Made by a program: the position numbers and the translations under genes. A DNA stretch of 12,132 nucleotides, taken from NCBI GenBank assembly GCA_946480525.1, contig CAMLLA010000090.1:1-12132 (forward strand), read 5' to 3'. The notes under the pieces were generated by a model that did no database searches, had not been told where the DNA came from, and saw only the letters and a program-made list of their open reading frames with translations. The first letter of the stretch is position 1. Each line of letters opens with the position of its first letter. The stretch is from an uncultured Asticcacaulis sp. (GTDB lineage Bacteria; Pseudomonadota; Alphaproteobacteria; Caulobacterales; Caulobacteraceae). Positions 5,209 through 12,132 of this stretch are shown here, piece by piece.

Positions 5209-6441
5209 GTGCAAGAGGTATTGATAGACAAGGTTGGCTTCCAGGGCGATGGCCTGACCCGCGAAGGGCTGGTTGTGCCCCTGACCCTGCCGGGCGAGCG
5301 CGTCACGGTGAAGCCGGGCAAGGATCGGATTGACCTGGTTGAGGTCCTGGAGGCCAGCCAAGACCGAGTAGCGCCGCCATGCCGGCACTTCTCTGCCTGT
5401 GGGGGTTGCGTTTTGCAGCATTGGGACATGGCCGCCTACAGCGCCTGGAAACACGAGGTTGTCGAGGCCCAGTTGCGCAGAGCCGGCTTTGATATCGAGG
5501 TCGCGCCGATATTGACCACGCCGTCTGCCAGCCGCCGCCGCGTCGGCCTGCACGCACGCAAGGCCGGAAAGTCGGTCGAGGTCGGCTATAAGATGCGCCG
5601 GTCATGGTCGCTGGTACCGATAAGTGAATGCCCGATCGCCGAGCCGGCCATCGTTCGCGCCCTGCCGTATTTTCGTCAGTTGGCTGCGCCCTTGTTCGAG
5701 CATCCGAAGTCGGCGCCGATCCTGCACATTACGTCGTCACGGACTGGCCTCGATATCGACATTTCCGGCGTCGAACGCACGCGCAGCGGTGGCCTGTCAG
5801 CCGATGCGCGCATGCAGATCGCCATGACGGCAGGCGAGGCGGACTTCGCCCGCGTCACCATGGGGGGCGAGATCCTTTATGAAGCGCGTAAAGCCCGCGT
5901 GGCATTCGGCAAGGCGGTGGTGAACCTGCCGGCGGGCTCCTTCCTGCAGGCCTCGGAAGCGTCCGAAGCCGACATGGTTCGGCTGGTGAAGGCAGGCGTC
6001 GAAGGCGCATCCAGGGTCGCCGACCTGTTCTGCGGCGTCGGCACCTTCACATTTCCGATGGCCGAAAACGCGGTCGTCCACGCCATCGATGGGGCAGGTG
6101 ACGCGGTTGCAGCGCTGAAGTCGGCCATGGCCTCGGCGCCCGGTCTGAAAACCATCAATCCGGAAGTCCGGGACCTGTTCCGCCGGCCGCTGCTGGCGGA
6201 GGAAATGAAAGGTCTGGATGCCGTCGTTTTCGACCCGCCGCGCGCCGGCGCCGAAGCGCAGGCCTCTGAGATCGCCCGCTCGAAAGTTGCGCGTGTCGTG
6301 GCCGTAAGCTGCAACCCTCAAACCTTCGTGAGAGACGCGAAAATCCTTGCTGTTAACGGTTTTTCACTGGACAGCGTGACCCCGATAGATCAGTTTCTGT
6401 GGTCCAGCCACGTCGAACTGGTGGCCGTGTTTTCGCGTTAG
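5209..6441 (+). CDS. 23S rRNA m5U methyltransferase-like protein, RlmD/TrmA family
   Basis: A 410-residue SAM-dependent RNA uridine-C5 methyltransferase (COG2265). Order: an N-terminal TRAM-like beta domain (VLIDKVGFQGDGLTREG, about 4-50), a 4Fe-4S motif C-x5-C-x2-C (C58, C64, C67) with the fourth Cys likely C141, then the Rossmann methyltransferase domain with DLFCGVGTFTFPMA (from 272) for SAM, FDPPRAG, and the catalytic nucleophile in VSCNPQTF (C368); it ends DQFLWSSHVELVAVF, typical of the family. It is shorter than Escherichia coli RlmD, as is common in alphaproteobacteria. GTG 5209 is chosen for its Shine-Dalgarno site and because the TRAM domain begins right after; TTG 5152 would add 19 mostly Arg-rich residues. 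The exact target (U1939-type or another) is not certain. The GT2 gene follows after 31 bp. Confidence 0.88.
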   Translation: MQEVLIDKVGFQGDGLTREGLVVPLTLPGERVTVKPGKDRIDLVEVLEASQDRVAPPCRHFSACGGCVLQHWDMAAYSAWKHEVVEAQLRRAGFDIEVAPILTTPSASRRRVGLHARKAGKSVEVGYKMRRSWSLVPISECPIAEPAIVRALPYFRQLAAPLFEHPKSAPILHITSSRTGLDIDISGVERTRSGGLSADARMQIAMTAGEADFARVTMGGEILYEARKARVAFGKAVVNLPAGSFLQASEASEADMVRLVKAGVEGASRVADLFCGVGTFTFPMAENAVVHAIDGAGDAVAALKSAMASAPGLKTINPEVRDLFRRPLLAEEMKGLDAVVFDPPRAGAEAQASEIARSKVARVVAVSCNPQTFVRDAKILAVNGFSLDSVTPIDQFLWSSHVELVAVFSR

Positions 6442-6472
6442 AATTGCGCGGCATACAATAGAAAGTTGCGTC

Positions 6473-7147
6473 TTGATTTCCGTCGTCATCCCCACCCTCA
6501 ATGCTGAAGATCATCTGGCGCGGACCTTGTCCTCGCTGGTTCCGGGTGTGGTTGAAGGGATCATCAAGGAAGTCGTCATCGTTGATGGCGGTTCGACAGA
6601 CTCGACGCTGGAAATCGCCGAATCGACCGGCTGCCGTATCATTCAGGGCGATATCGCGCGCGGACTTCAGCTGTGGCAAGGCTGCCGGGCGGCGCGCGGC
6701 GAGTGGCTGTTGATTCTCCACTCCGATTCGCAACTCGGCGACGGCTGGATGGATGAAGTTCAGGCGCACGTTCGGACCTATCCGGCTCAAGCCGCCTATT
6801 TCCATCTGCGCTTTGACGAACCCTCACTGCTGGCCAAGCTGTGGGGCGAGGTCGTTGCCCTGCGCGCGCGCTGGCTGGCCTTGCCGAGCGGCGACCATGG
6901 CATGCTGTTGTCGCGGGCACTTTATGACTGCATCGGCGGCTATAAGGATCAGGTGGCGTTTGAGGACGTGGCTTTGGCGCTCGCCTTGGGGCGGGCGCGG
7001 CTGCGTCCCATGGCGGTGCCGTTAAGCACCAGCGCTTCGCGCTTCAAGCGGCGCGGCTGGGCGCTCGGCATCGTTGGCAGGGGCTTGAGAATCGGCCTCT
7101 ATCTGCTCGGGTTTCCGCCGAAGCCGCCTGTCAGCAAAGCGGCATAA
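6473..7147 (+). CDS. GT2 family glycosyltransferase, TIGR04283-like
   Basis: A 224-residue soluble GT-A glycosyltransferase. ISVVIPTLNAE opens the fold, EVVIVDGGSTDST (33-45) binds the nucleotide, and ILHSDSQL (81-88) carries the DxD-like Asp85. Later ALPSGDHGMLLSR, a GGY, an FEDV (around 163-166) and STSASRFKRRGW closely follow the pattern of the TIGR04283 family, some members of which are tied to arsenosugar synthesis. No arsenic methyltransferase or other arsenosugar gene is seen here, so that role is not supported. The start is TTG, with only GAAAG (6461-6465) as ribosome site; no other start fits before the upstream stop. It lies 31 bp after the methyltransferase gene and is probably co-transcribed. 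It is convergent with the lytic transglycosylase gene. Confidence 0.75.
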   Translation: MISVVIPTLNAEDHLARTLSSLVPGVVEGIIKEVVIVDGGSTDSTLEIAESTGCRIIQGDIARGLQLWQGCRAARGEWLLILHSDSQLGDGWMDEVQAHVRTYPAQAAYFHLRFDEPSLLAKLWGEVVALRARWLALPSGDHGMLLSRALYDCIGGYKDQVAFEDVALALALGRARLRPMAVPLSTSASRFKRRGWALGIVGRGLRIGLYLLGFPPKPPVSKAA

Positions 7148-7167
7148 GATCTTAATTTACTTGCGAA

Positions 7168-9627
7168 TTATTCTGTCCCAACCAGAGCGACTTCCGCCTC
7201 CGCGTCACGGGCATCCGCTGACGCGTCAATAATCCGGGCGTCGTTTGCGGCCTGTATCAGGCTCGGTGTTTCCTTGCCCATGATCTGGCGGTAGATCCAG
7301 TAGTTGGCGGCAACTTCTTCGATATATTGCCGTGTCTGGGCGACCGGTATCGATTCCATGACCAGCAGTGAATCGTAGTCGTTACCCAGCGAATCCATCG
7401 CGTCCTTCACGGGACCCGGGCCGGCATTATAGGCGGCGATGGTCCGCAGCAGGTCGCCTTCGGTCGCCTTGGTGTCCATCAGGCGCTGGATATATTTCTG
7501 GCCGACACGCAGGTTCGTCTCGGCCTTCAGAAGCTGGTTCGGCTTCTTCGTGAAGCTGTTGTCGCCTTCGACCAAGGCCGCGGTACCAGGCATGATCTGC
7601 ATCAAGCCATAGGCGCCGGCATAGGATTTGGCGGCCGCGTTGAACTTGCTTTCCTTGCGCGCGAAGGCAAAGACGAGGGCTCGGTCGACCTTGGCATTGC
7701 TAAGCGCGTAATCGGGGATCGGATAAAGATCAGCGTTGAACAGACGGTCGGTGGTTTTGAGTTGGCCGACCGGCACGTTGTACGATACGGCCAGAGCCAT
7801 CCACTTCTGGCGCATGGTGTCGTCACTGGCCGTCTGCATGGCCGAGCGGACTTCGTCGCGCGCATCGTTCATGCGTCCCAGCTGGACCAGGGCGCTCATG
7901 CGCTGGGCCTGAGGATTGGTCTTGGCCCAGTCGCTCGAATTGCTGTTCAGGCTGGCGACCAGCGCCTTGTTGCTGTCCGCCTGGAAGGTGGGCGGCAGGC
8001 CCTTCTTGGCCAGGGTGATGGCCGGAGTAACGCCCAGGCGCGCCTCGGCCAGCAGACCGTAGAAGGTGAAAGGATAGGACGCGGCGATCTTGAAATAAGT
8101 GTCGGCGGTCGTGGCGTCGTTCATCTTGAGCGCGCAGCGCGCGGCCCAGTAAGCGCCGCTTGACTGGCTCCAGGCGTTGCGGCTGGGGTCGGTCGAGACG
8201 AACTTGAAATGGACCAGCGCCTGGTCGTAGCGCTTCAGGCGATAGCTGGCGAGGCCCGCGACCCAATGGTCGCCAATCGTTTTGCCGAGCGTTACAGCCT
8301 GTTCGAGCTGGCCGTTATTATAGGCGGAACGTGCCGATTTTACCGTCAGGTCCGAATCGACGGCATCGGTCATCGGCGCGCCCGGATTGAGGTCAGCGCG
8401 GATGGTCGGCGACAACGAACCGGTCGAGGCCAGTTGCACGCCCGCGCCGTCATTGTCCATGGCAGCCGCAGTCACGCCTGGCTTGCCCATCAGGGACGGG
8501 AAGGCGGGATCGGGGGCGCCGTCGGGCTTCTTGCGCTTGGCCAGGTTCCACACCTTCATGGCCATCGGCTGGTCGCCGTACTGGTTTACCCACGCGACGA
8601 GTTCGTCGTACGTGGCGGTATAGCCTCCGCTGAACAGCTTGCGGTATTCGGCGTGGCCGACCAGGCTTTTGTCGGTCACCTGGGCCAGGGTGGCTTCGGC
8701 CTCATCGTATTGACCGGCGTCGATCTGGCTGTAGGCCGTGCGATAAAGCGTTGCGTCCTCAGGCGACAAGACGGCCGGCGTGGCGCGGGCGTACGGTACC
8801 GGGCCAGAAGACAGGTTGACTGGAACAGTGGAGCGCGCCTCGTTGGCCAGCGCCGCCGCTAAGGTCAGCATGGCCTTGTCCGGCACGGGCTTGGGCTCGG
8901 GCTTTTCCTTCTTGCCCTTTTTCGACTTCTTCACGCTGCCATCGGCCAGCTTGGTCGTCTTGCCGTCGGCCTTGGCCTTCTTGTCGATATCCTTGCCGCC
9001 CTTGGCTGAGCTCCTTTTGCCTTTGGTGCTCTTGCTGTCGTCAGCATCCGCCAGTTTCGTCTTGCTGCTCTTCGACGAGGTCTTGGACTTGCTGCCCGAC
9101 TTCGCCGGCTTGGCGTCGTCGTCATCTTCGCCGTCGGCGCTGGCGAGCTTGCTCTTCGTGGCCGATGCTTTGGTCTTGCTGTCCTTGGCGTTTTTCGAAG
9201 ATCCCTTGCCCGACTTTTCGTCGGCTTCGGCAAGCTTCGTTTCGGTCTTGTCCTTTGAGCCGGCCTTGCCGTCGCTTTTAGAGCCGGTCTTCGACTTCGC
9301 GGTCGATGCCTCGGCAGTCCTGGTCGTCTTTTTTTCGCTGTCGGAGGTCTTCTTTTTGCCGTCGCCGTCCTTGGCGCTGGCGACCTCGGTTTTGGCGGAT
9401 TTCGCCGATGAGGTCTTTTCAGTCTTTGCGCCGCTGCTCTTTGCCTCAGTCTTGGCCTTTGCAGCCGTCTTCGCGCTGCTGATCTTTGCGTCTGAGGTCT
9501 TGCTTTCGGCGGCGAGGGCAGGGCTGGTGGCGGTCAGGGCCAGGGCCAGAAGGCTTGCGCCGATCAGCGTAAGGGTTTTGCGTCCCTGTCGACCGGCTTG
9601 CGCGAGGAGGCGATGGTTTGCAGTCAA
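7168..9627 (-). CDS. Exported soluble lytic murein transglycosylase with long Lys/Ser-rich region
   Basis: An 819-residue protein. Start TTG 9627 is backed by AGGAGG (9635-9640) 7 nt upstream; no early in-frame ATG exists. A signal peptide (1-39) precedes a low-complexity Lys/Ser/Ala/Asp/Thr region (41 to about 246). Then comes a helical, Slt70-like superhelical part (about 255-640: YSQIDAGQYDEAEATLAQV, YDQALVHFKFVS, TYFKIAASYPFTFYGLLAEARLG). The C-terminal SLT catalytic domain (about 645-800) has ARKESKF with the catalytic Glu659, YAGAYGLMQIMPGTA and AAYNAGPGPV. The enzyme cleaves the MurNAc-GlcNAc bond of peptidoglycan in the periplasm, leaving 1,6-anhydroMurNAc. The basic region may tether or extend the enzyme through the peptidoglycan layer; this is inference. 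It could be encoded alone. Confidence 0.9.
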   Translation of the reverse strand: MTANHRLLAQAGRQGRKTLTLIGASLLALALTATSPALAAESKTSDAKISSAKTAAKAKTEAKSSGAKTEKTSSAKSAKTEVASAKDGDGKKKTSDSEKKTTRTAEASTAKSKTGSKSDGKAGSKDKTETKLAEADEKSGKGSSKNAKDSKTKASATKSKLASADGEDDDDAKPAKSGSKSKTSSKSSKTKLADADDSKSTKGKRSSAKGGKDIDKKAKADGKTTKLADGSVKKSKKGKKEKPEPKPVPDKAMLTLAAALANEARSTVPVNLSSGPVPYARATPAVLSPEDATLYRTAYSQIDAGQYDEAEATLAQVTDKSLVGHAEYRKLFSGGYTATYDELVAWVNQYGDQPMAMKVWNLAKRKKPDGAPDPAFPSLMGKPGVTAAAMDNDGAGVQLASTGSLSPTIRADLNPGAPMTDAVDSDLTVKSARSAYNNGQLEQAVTLGKTIGDHWVAGLASYRLKRYDQALVHFKFVSTDPSRNAWSQSSGAYWAARCALKMNDATTADTYFKIAASYPFTFYGLLAEARLGVTPAITLAKKGLPPTFQADSNKALVASLNSNSSDWAKTNPQAQRMSALVQLGRMNDARDEVRSAMQTASDDTMRQKWMALAVSYNVPVGQLKTTDRLFNADLYPIPDYALSNAKVDRALVFAFARKESKFNAAAKSYAGAYGLMQIMPGTAALVEGDNSFTKKPNQLLKAETNLRVGQKYIQRLMDTKATEGDLLRTIAAYNAGPGPVKDAMDSLGNDYDSLLVMESIPVAQTRQYIEEVAANYWIYRQIMGKETPSLIQAANDARIIDASADARDAEAEVALVGTE
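8889..9507 (-). repeat. Low-complexity coding region with periodic K-L-A-x-A-D motif
   Basis: Residues 41-246 of the lytic transglycosylase are almost only Lys, Ser, Ala, Thr, Asp and Gly. Within it the motif (T/S)-K-L-A-(E/S/D)-(A/G)-(D/S) recurs four times, encoded near 9221-9240, 9133-9155, 9036-9060 and 8932-8955, with spacings of about 29, 31 and 35 residues. The stretch after the second copy is acidic (GEDDDD); the end (KKSKKGKKEKPEPKPVPDK) is basic and proline-rich. Confidence 0.7.
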
Positions 9628-9634
9628 AATGTCC

Positions 9635-9640
9635 CCTCCT
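9635..9640 (-). promoter_or_regulatory. Strong ribosome binding site fixing the TTG start at 9627
   Basis: AGGAGG on the minus strand, 7 nt upstream of TTG, is the best Shine-Dalgarno match seen in the window and supports the non-ATG start of the lytic transglycosylase. Confidence 0.75.
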
Positions 9641-9682
9641 AGAGGCCTTTACACTACTGAAACTACGTCTTTGAACGTCATG

Positions 9683-9710
9683 ACTTTAGCAAAGATTAAT
9701 GCCGTGGCAA
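9683..9710 (-). promoter_or_regulatory. Candidate housekeeping promoter of the lytic transglycosylase gene
   Basis: On the minus strand TTGCCAC (9704-9710) and GCTAAAGT (9683-9690) are 13 bp apart, a good match to the Caulobacter-type consensus TTGACGS-N10-14-GCTANAWC. Transcription would start near 9675, giving a leader of about 48 nt that includes the ribosome site. Confidence 0.5.
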
Positions 9711-9782
9711 CCGTGTTCGGCGCCTCAAGCGCATTGAAAACTTATTCGTGACAGGCCATCACGGACAACACACTTTATTGCC

Positions 9783-9810
9783 GTGCGGCATCACAACCGC
9801 TTGAGCGGCT
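9783..9810 (-). terminator. Two small hairpins after the uracil-DNA glycosylase stop (weak)
   Basis: Just past the TAG, the minus strand holds AGCCGC-TCAA-GCGGTT and then TGCC-GCAC-GGCA (plus 9781-9792). No T-run follows, so factor-independent termination is doubtful. They may stabilise the 3' end or act with Rho. Confidence 0.25.
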
Positions 9811-10641
9811 CTAAAGTTCTGCTTTTCCAATAACTTGCAATATATCGCGCCACAATAAAGCCTTACAGGCGGGTTGGCGCAGGACGAAGGCCGGCGAGTA
9901 ACTGGCCACCAGCGGGATATTGCTGCCATTTTCCGTATAGCTGACGATCCGGCCGCGCAGTTTCGACAACGGCTGGTCCAGGTTGAGCACGCTTGTCACG
10001 GCTGAGGCGCCCAGAAGCAGGATCGCTTTAGGGGCGGCGGTGCGGATCAGGGCATGGATGAAGGGCGCATTGAGTGCCTGGTCTTCGTCAGTCAGAGGGC
10101 GCCCACCGGCGGTTCGCCAGAAAACGCACGGCGCCAGCATGGTCCTGTCCGTCAGGCCGGCGGATTTCAGCGCTGCATCGATCAGAGTGCCGGGCTTGCC
10201 GGCAAACGCCTGGCCCGACGAATCTTCCTCCGTGTCGGGAATTTCTCCGATGATCAGAAGCTCGGGCTGTTCGGCGCCGCGAAAACGCACGATTTGCCGC
10301 CCGCCTTCATGGCGCATCGGCATCTGCTGAAAGCCTTCCAGCTCGGCGTACAGGGTATCCAGGGACCGTACGGCCCCGGCGCGCTGCTTCGCGTCGTGCA
10401 AGGCTGCGCCAATGTCAAGATTAGCAAGGCTTTGCGGACGCAGATTGTGCCCGGTGTGGCCACCTTGCTGCGGTGTCACGGGGAATTGCACAACTGCCGC
10501 TGGGATGCGCGGAATTTGCGTTTTGTTTTCCTGGAGAGTCCGATTAAGAGGTTCGGCTTCATACAGGTCGTCCAGCTCATGGTCCGCCAGAAAGCCGAGA
10601 TAGCTTTCCATCTCTTTGCGGAGATCGTCGGGGAAGATCAT
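9811..10641 (-). CDS. Divergent uracil-DNA glycosylase family 4-like protein
   Basis: A 276-residue protein of the uracil-DNA glycosylase superfamily, whose members remove uracil from DNA as the first step of base excision repair. The N-terminus (MIFPDDLRKEMESYLGFLAD) matches the helical start of alphaproteobacterial homologues, which is why ATG 10641 is preferred over GTG 10764, ATG 10755, 10689 or 10683. The core begins near 127: LLIIGEIPDTEEDSSGQAF (motif A, Glu133), CVFWRTAGGRPLTDED (from 172), PKAILLLGASAV, and ASYSPAFVLRQP (motif B). Compared with the usual GEAPGxxEDxxGxPF and HPAYLLR, the Gly and Pro of motif A and the His of motif B are changed. The Cys residues that bind 4Fe-4S in typical family 4 enzymes are missing. 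It is divergent from the ETF-QO gene. Superfamily membership is firm; activity is uncertain. Confidence 0.82.
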   Translation of the reverse strand: MIFPDDLRKEMESYLGFLADHELDDLYEAEPLNRTLQENKTQIPRIPAAVVQFPVTPQQGGHTGHNLRPQSLANLDIGAALHDAKQRAGAVRSLDTLYAELEGFQQMPMRHEGGRQIVRFRGAEQPELLIIGEIPDTEEDSSGQAFAGKPGTLIDAALKSAGLTDRTMLAPCVFWRTAGGRPLTDEDQALNAPFIHALIRTAAPKAILLLGASAVTSVLNLDQPLSKLRGRIVSYTENGSNIPLVASYSPAFVLRQPACKALLWRDILQVIGKAEL

Positions 10642-10678
10642 GAAGCGAGGAACCTGACAAGGTACGGGCGAGGGGCCA

Positions 10679-10707
10679 CTCATAGGCATTTCTTGCGCCC
10701 AGTTCAA
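10679..10707 (-). promoter_or_regulatory. Possible promoter of the uracil-DNA glycosylase gene
   Basis: On the minus strand TTGAAC (10702-10707) and TATGAG (10679-10684) are 17 bp apart, a partial match to the general -35/-10 pattern. If real, the ATGs at 10683 and 10689 fall within or above the -10 and the ATG at 10641 is the start. Confidence 0.22.
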
Positions 10708-10713
10708 TGCAAA

Positions 10714-10730
10714 GAGGCGCGTATCGCCTC
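10714..10730 (+). promoter_or_regulatory. Inverted repeat in the ETF-QO leader
   Basis: GAGGCG (10714-10719) and CGCCTC (10725-10730) flank the loop CGTAT, 23 bp before the ATG of the ETF-QO gene. It could be a small leader hairpin or a protein site in the divergent promoter region; nothing else in the sequence decides this. Confidence 0.3.
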
Positions 10731-10753
10731 GACACGAGAGAGAAGAGCAGATC

Positions 10754-12132
10754 ATGGCGGACACGTCCGGTCAGGATATCCAGCGCGATTCGATGGAATA
10801 CGATGTAGTCATCGTCGGCGGCGGCCCCGCGGGGCTGTCGGCAGCAATCCGTCTCAAGCAACAGGCCGTAAAGGCCGGCGCCGAGATCACCGTCGCCGTG
10901 CTGGAAAAAGGCTCGGAAATCGGTGCACACATCCTGTCGGGCGCCGTTTTCGATCCGTCCGGTCTGAGTAAGCTCTTCCCCAACTGGAAGGAGATGGGCG
11001 CGCCTTTGGACACCCCCGTCACCGAAGACAAGTTCATCTATCTGGGACCTCAAGGCGCGCTCGATATCTCGTGGCTGCCCAAGCCAGCCTATATGGATAA
11101 TCATGGCTGCTACGTCGGCAGTCTTGGCAATCTGTGCCGCTGGCTGGCCGAGCAGGCCGAAGGCCTGGGCGTCGAAATCTATCCCGGCATGGCCTGCTCC
11201 GAAGTGCTTTATGATGCTGATGGTGGCGTGGCCGGCGTCGTGGCAGGTGTCTTCGGCGTGGCGCGCGACGGCCACCATAAGCCCGACTACCAGCCGGGCC
11301 TGGAACTGCGCGCCAAGTACACCTTCTTTGCCGAAGGCGTGCGCGGCTCGCTGTCGGGCGAAGTCATCCGCAAGTTCGAGCTCGACGCCAATTGCGATGT
11401 TCAGAAATATGGTATTGGCATCAAGGAGTTTTGGAAGGTTCCTGCCAGGAATTTCAAACCGGGCCTGGTCCAGCACACGCTGGGTTGGCCGCTGGATGAC
11501 AAGACGGGCGGCGGCTCCTTCATGTATCACTTCGGCGACCACTATGTGTCGATCGGCTATGTGGTCCACCTGAACTACAAGAACCCGTATCTGTCGCCCT
11601 TCGATGAGTTCCAGCGCTTCAAGACCCATCCGGTCGTGCGCGAGACGCTGGAAGGCGCGACGCGTGTGGCCTATGGCGCCCGTGCCATTAACGAAGGCGG
11701 CTATCAGTCGGTGCCGCGCCTGGTCTTCCCGGGTGGCGCGCTGATCGGCTGTTCTGCCGGCTTCGTCAACGTGCCGCGCATCAAGGGCAGTCATAACGCC
11801 ATCAAGAGCGGCATTCTGGCGGCCGATGCGGCGTTCAAGGCTATCAATTCCGGCACGCCGCCGCGCGTCCTCGAAGCCTATCAAACGGCCTATGACCATT
11901 CCGACATCAAGAAGGAACTGCGCCTCGTCCGCAACGTCAAGCCGATCCTGACGCGTTTCGGCACGACGCTGGGCACGCTGATCGGCGGCGTCGAAATGAC
12001 GGTGACCAATATTCTCGGTGGTTTCAGCCTGTTTACCGGCACCGGCACGCTCAAACACGGCAAGAACGATGCCCAGTCGATCCGGCCTGCGGCGGAATGC
12101 AAGCCGATCACCTATCCCAAATATGACGGCGT
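10754..12132 (+). CDS. etfQO: Electron transfer flavoprotein-ubiquinone oxidoreductase (3' end outside window)
   Basis: Membrane-associated flavoprotein that passes electrons from electron transfer flavoprotein (fed by fatty-acid and amino-acid dehydrogenases) to ubiquinone. The 459 visible residues of about 550 start at ATG 10754, with AAGAG at 10743-10747. The FAD-binding GGGPAGLSAAIRL lies at 22-34, then EKGSEIGAHILSGAVFDP, GIGIKEFW, a family-typical LGWPL...GGSFMYH, NPYLSPFDEFQRFKTHP, GGYQSVPRLVFPGG, GCSAGFVNVPRIKGSHNA and KSGILAADA. The C-terminal 4Fe-4S domain is cut off by the window edge; the last visible residues (CKPITYPKYDGV) lead into it. It has a 112 bp divergent spacer with the uracil-DNA glycosylase gene. 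A long open frame on the opposite strand is a shadow. The identification is firm. Confidence 0.95.
   Translation, partial: MADTSGQDIQRDSMEYDVVIVGGGPAGLSAAIRLKQQAVKAGAEITVAVLEKGSEIGAHILSGAVFDPSGLSKLFPNWKEMGAPLDTPVTEDKFIYLGPQGALDISWLPKPAYMDNHGCYVGSLGNLCRWLAEQAEGLGVEIYPGMACSEVLYDADGGVAGVVAGVFGVARDGHHKPDYQPGLELRAKYTFFAEGVRGSLSGEVIRKFELDANCDVQKYGIGIKEFWKVPARNFKPGLVQHTLGWPLDDKTGGGSFMYHFGDHYVSIGYVVHLNYKNPYLSPFDEFQRFKTHPVVRETLEGATRVAYGARAINEGGYQSVPRLVFPGGALIGCSAGFVNVPRIKGSHNAIKSGILAADAAFKAINSGTPPRVLEAYQTAYDHSDIKKELRLVRNVKPILTRFGTTLGTLIGGVEMTVTNILGGFSLFTGTGTLKHGKNDAQSIRPAAECKPITYPKYDG

Noticed and set aside
8780..9751. 323-residue Leu/Ser/Phe-rich plus-strand frame resembling a membrane protein
   Set aside because: It is the complement of the Lys/Ser-rich part of the lytic transglycosylase; Lys codons read backwards give Leu and Phe. 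No ribosome site was seen.
10577..12058. 493-residue open frame on the minus strand opposite ETF-QO
   Set aside because: The plus strand clearly encodes ETF-QO with family motifs throughout. The opposite frame has no recognisable domain and reflects GC-rich codon use.

Overview
The window reads as an ordinary chromosomal stretch of a GC-rich alphaproteobacterium, most likely from the Caulobacterales (Caulobacter/Asticcacaulis type). This is an inference. It rests on the protein flavour (an alpha-type uracil-DNA glycosylase divergent from ETF-ubiquinone oxidoreductase, and glycine-zipper and low-complexity envelope proteins), on promoter-like sites resembling the Caulobacter housekeeping consensus, and on several TTG/GTG starts. 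No tRNA, rRNA, CRISPR array, insertion sequence, phage gene or attachment site was seen. No spacer between genes exceeds about 280 bp.

Layout. (1) The end of valS (1-606, +) converges on, and overlaps by 17 bp, a GT-C type membrane glycosyltransferase of the GT87/DUF2029 family (590-1831, -). (2) A 277 bp divergent spacer with GC-rich repeats leads to a GT2 polyprenyl-phosphate glycosyltransferase fused to a GtrA membrane domain (2109-3272, +, TTG start). These two divergent genes plausibly make and use a lipid-phosphate sugar for cell-surface glycosylation. (3) Three successive minus-strand genes encode small exported proteins: a glycine-zipper protein with an Arg/Asp/Tyr repeat tail (3375-3818), a Tyr/Pro-rich protein (3940-4389) and a Lys/His/Val-rich protein (4528-5046). 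A terminator, a 13 bp-arm palindrome and candidate promoters separate them. (4) On the plus strand lie an RlmD/TrmA-family m5U RNA methyltransferase with a 4Fe-4S motif (5209-6441) and, 31 bp on, a small GT2 glycosyltransferase similar to TIGR04283 (6473-7147). (5) On the minus strand is an 819-residue exported lytic transglycosylase with an unusual 200-residue Lys/Ser/Ala/Asp-rich segment (7168-9627), and upstream of it a divergent family-4-like uracil-DNA glycosylase (9811-10641). (6) ETF-ubiquinone oxidoreductase (10754 to the window end, +) is divergent from the glycosylase and is cut off before its C-terminal Fe-S domain.

Most genes are housekeeping or cell-envelope genes. I did not find a clearly new multi-gene system. 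The parts most worth a second look are the trio of secreted proteins with the palindrome between two of them, the repeat-structured basic region of the lytic transglycosylase, the degenerate active-site motifs of the uracil-DNA glycosylase, and the repeat-bearing leader of the GT2-GtrA gene.
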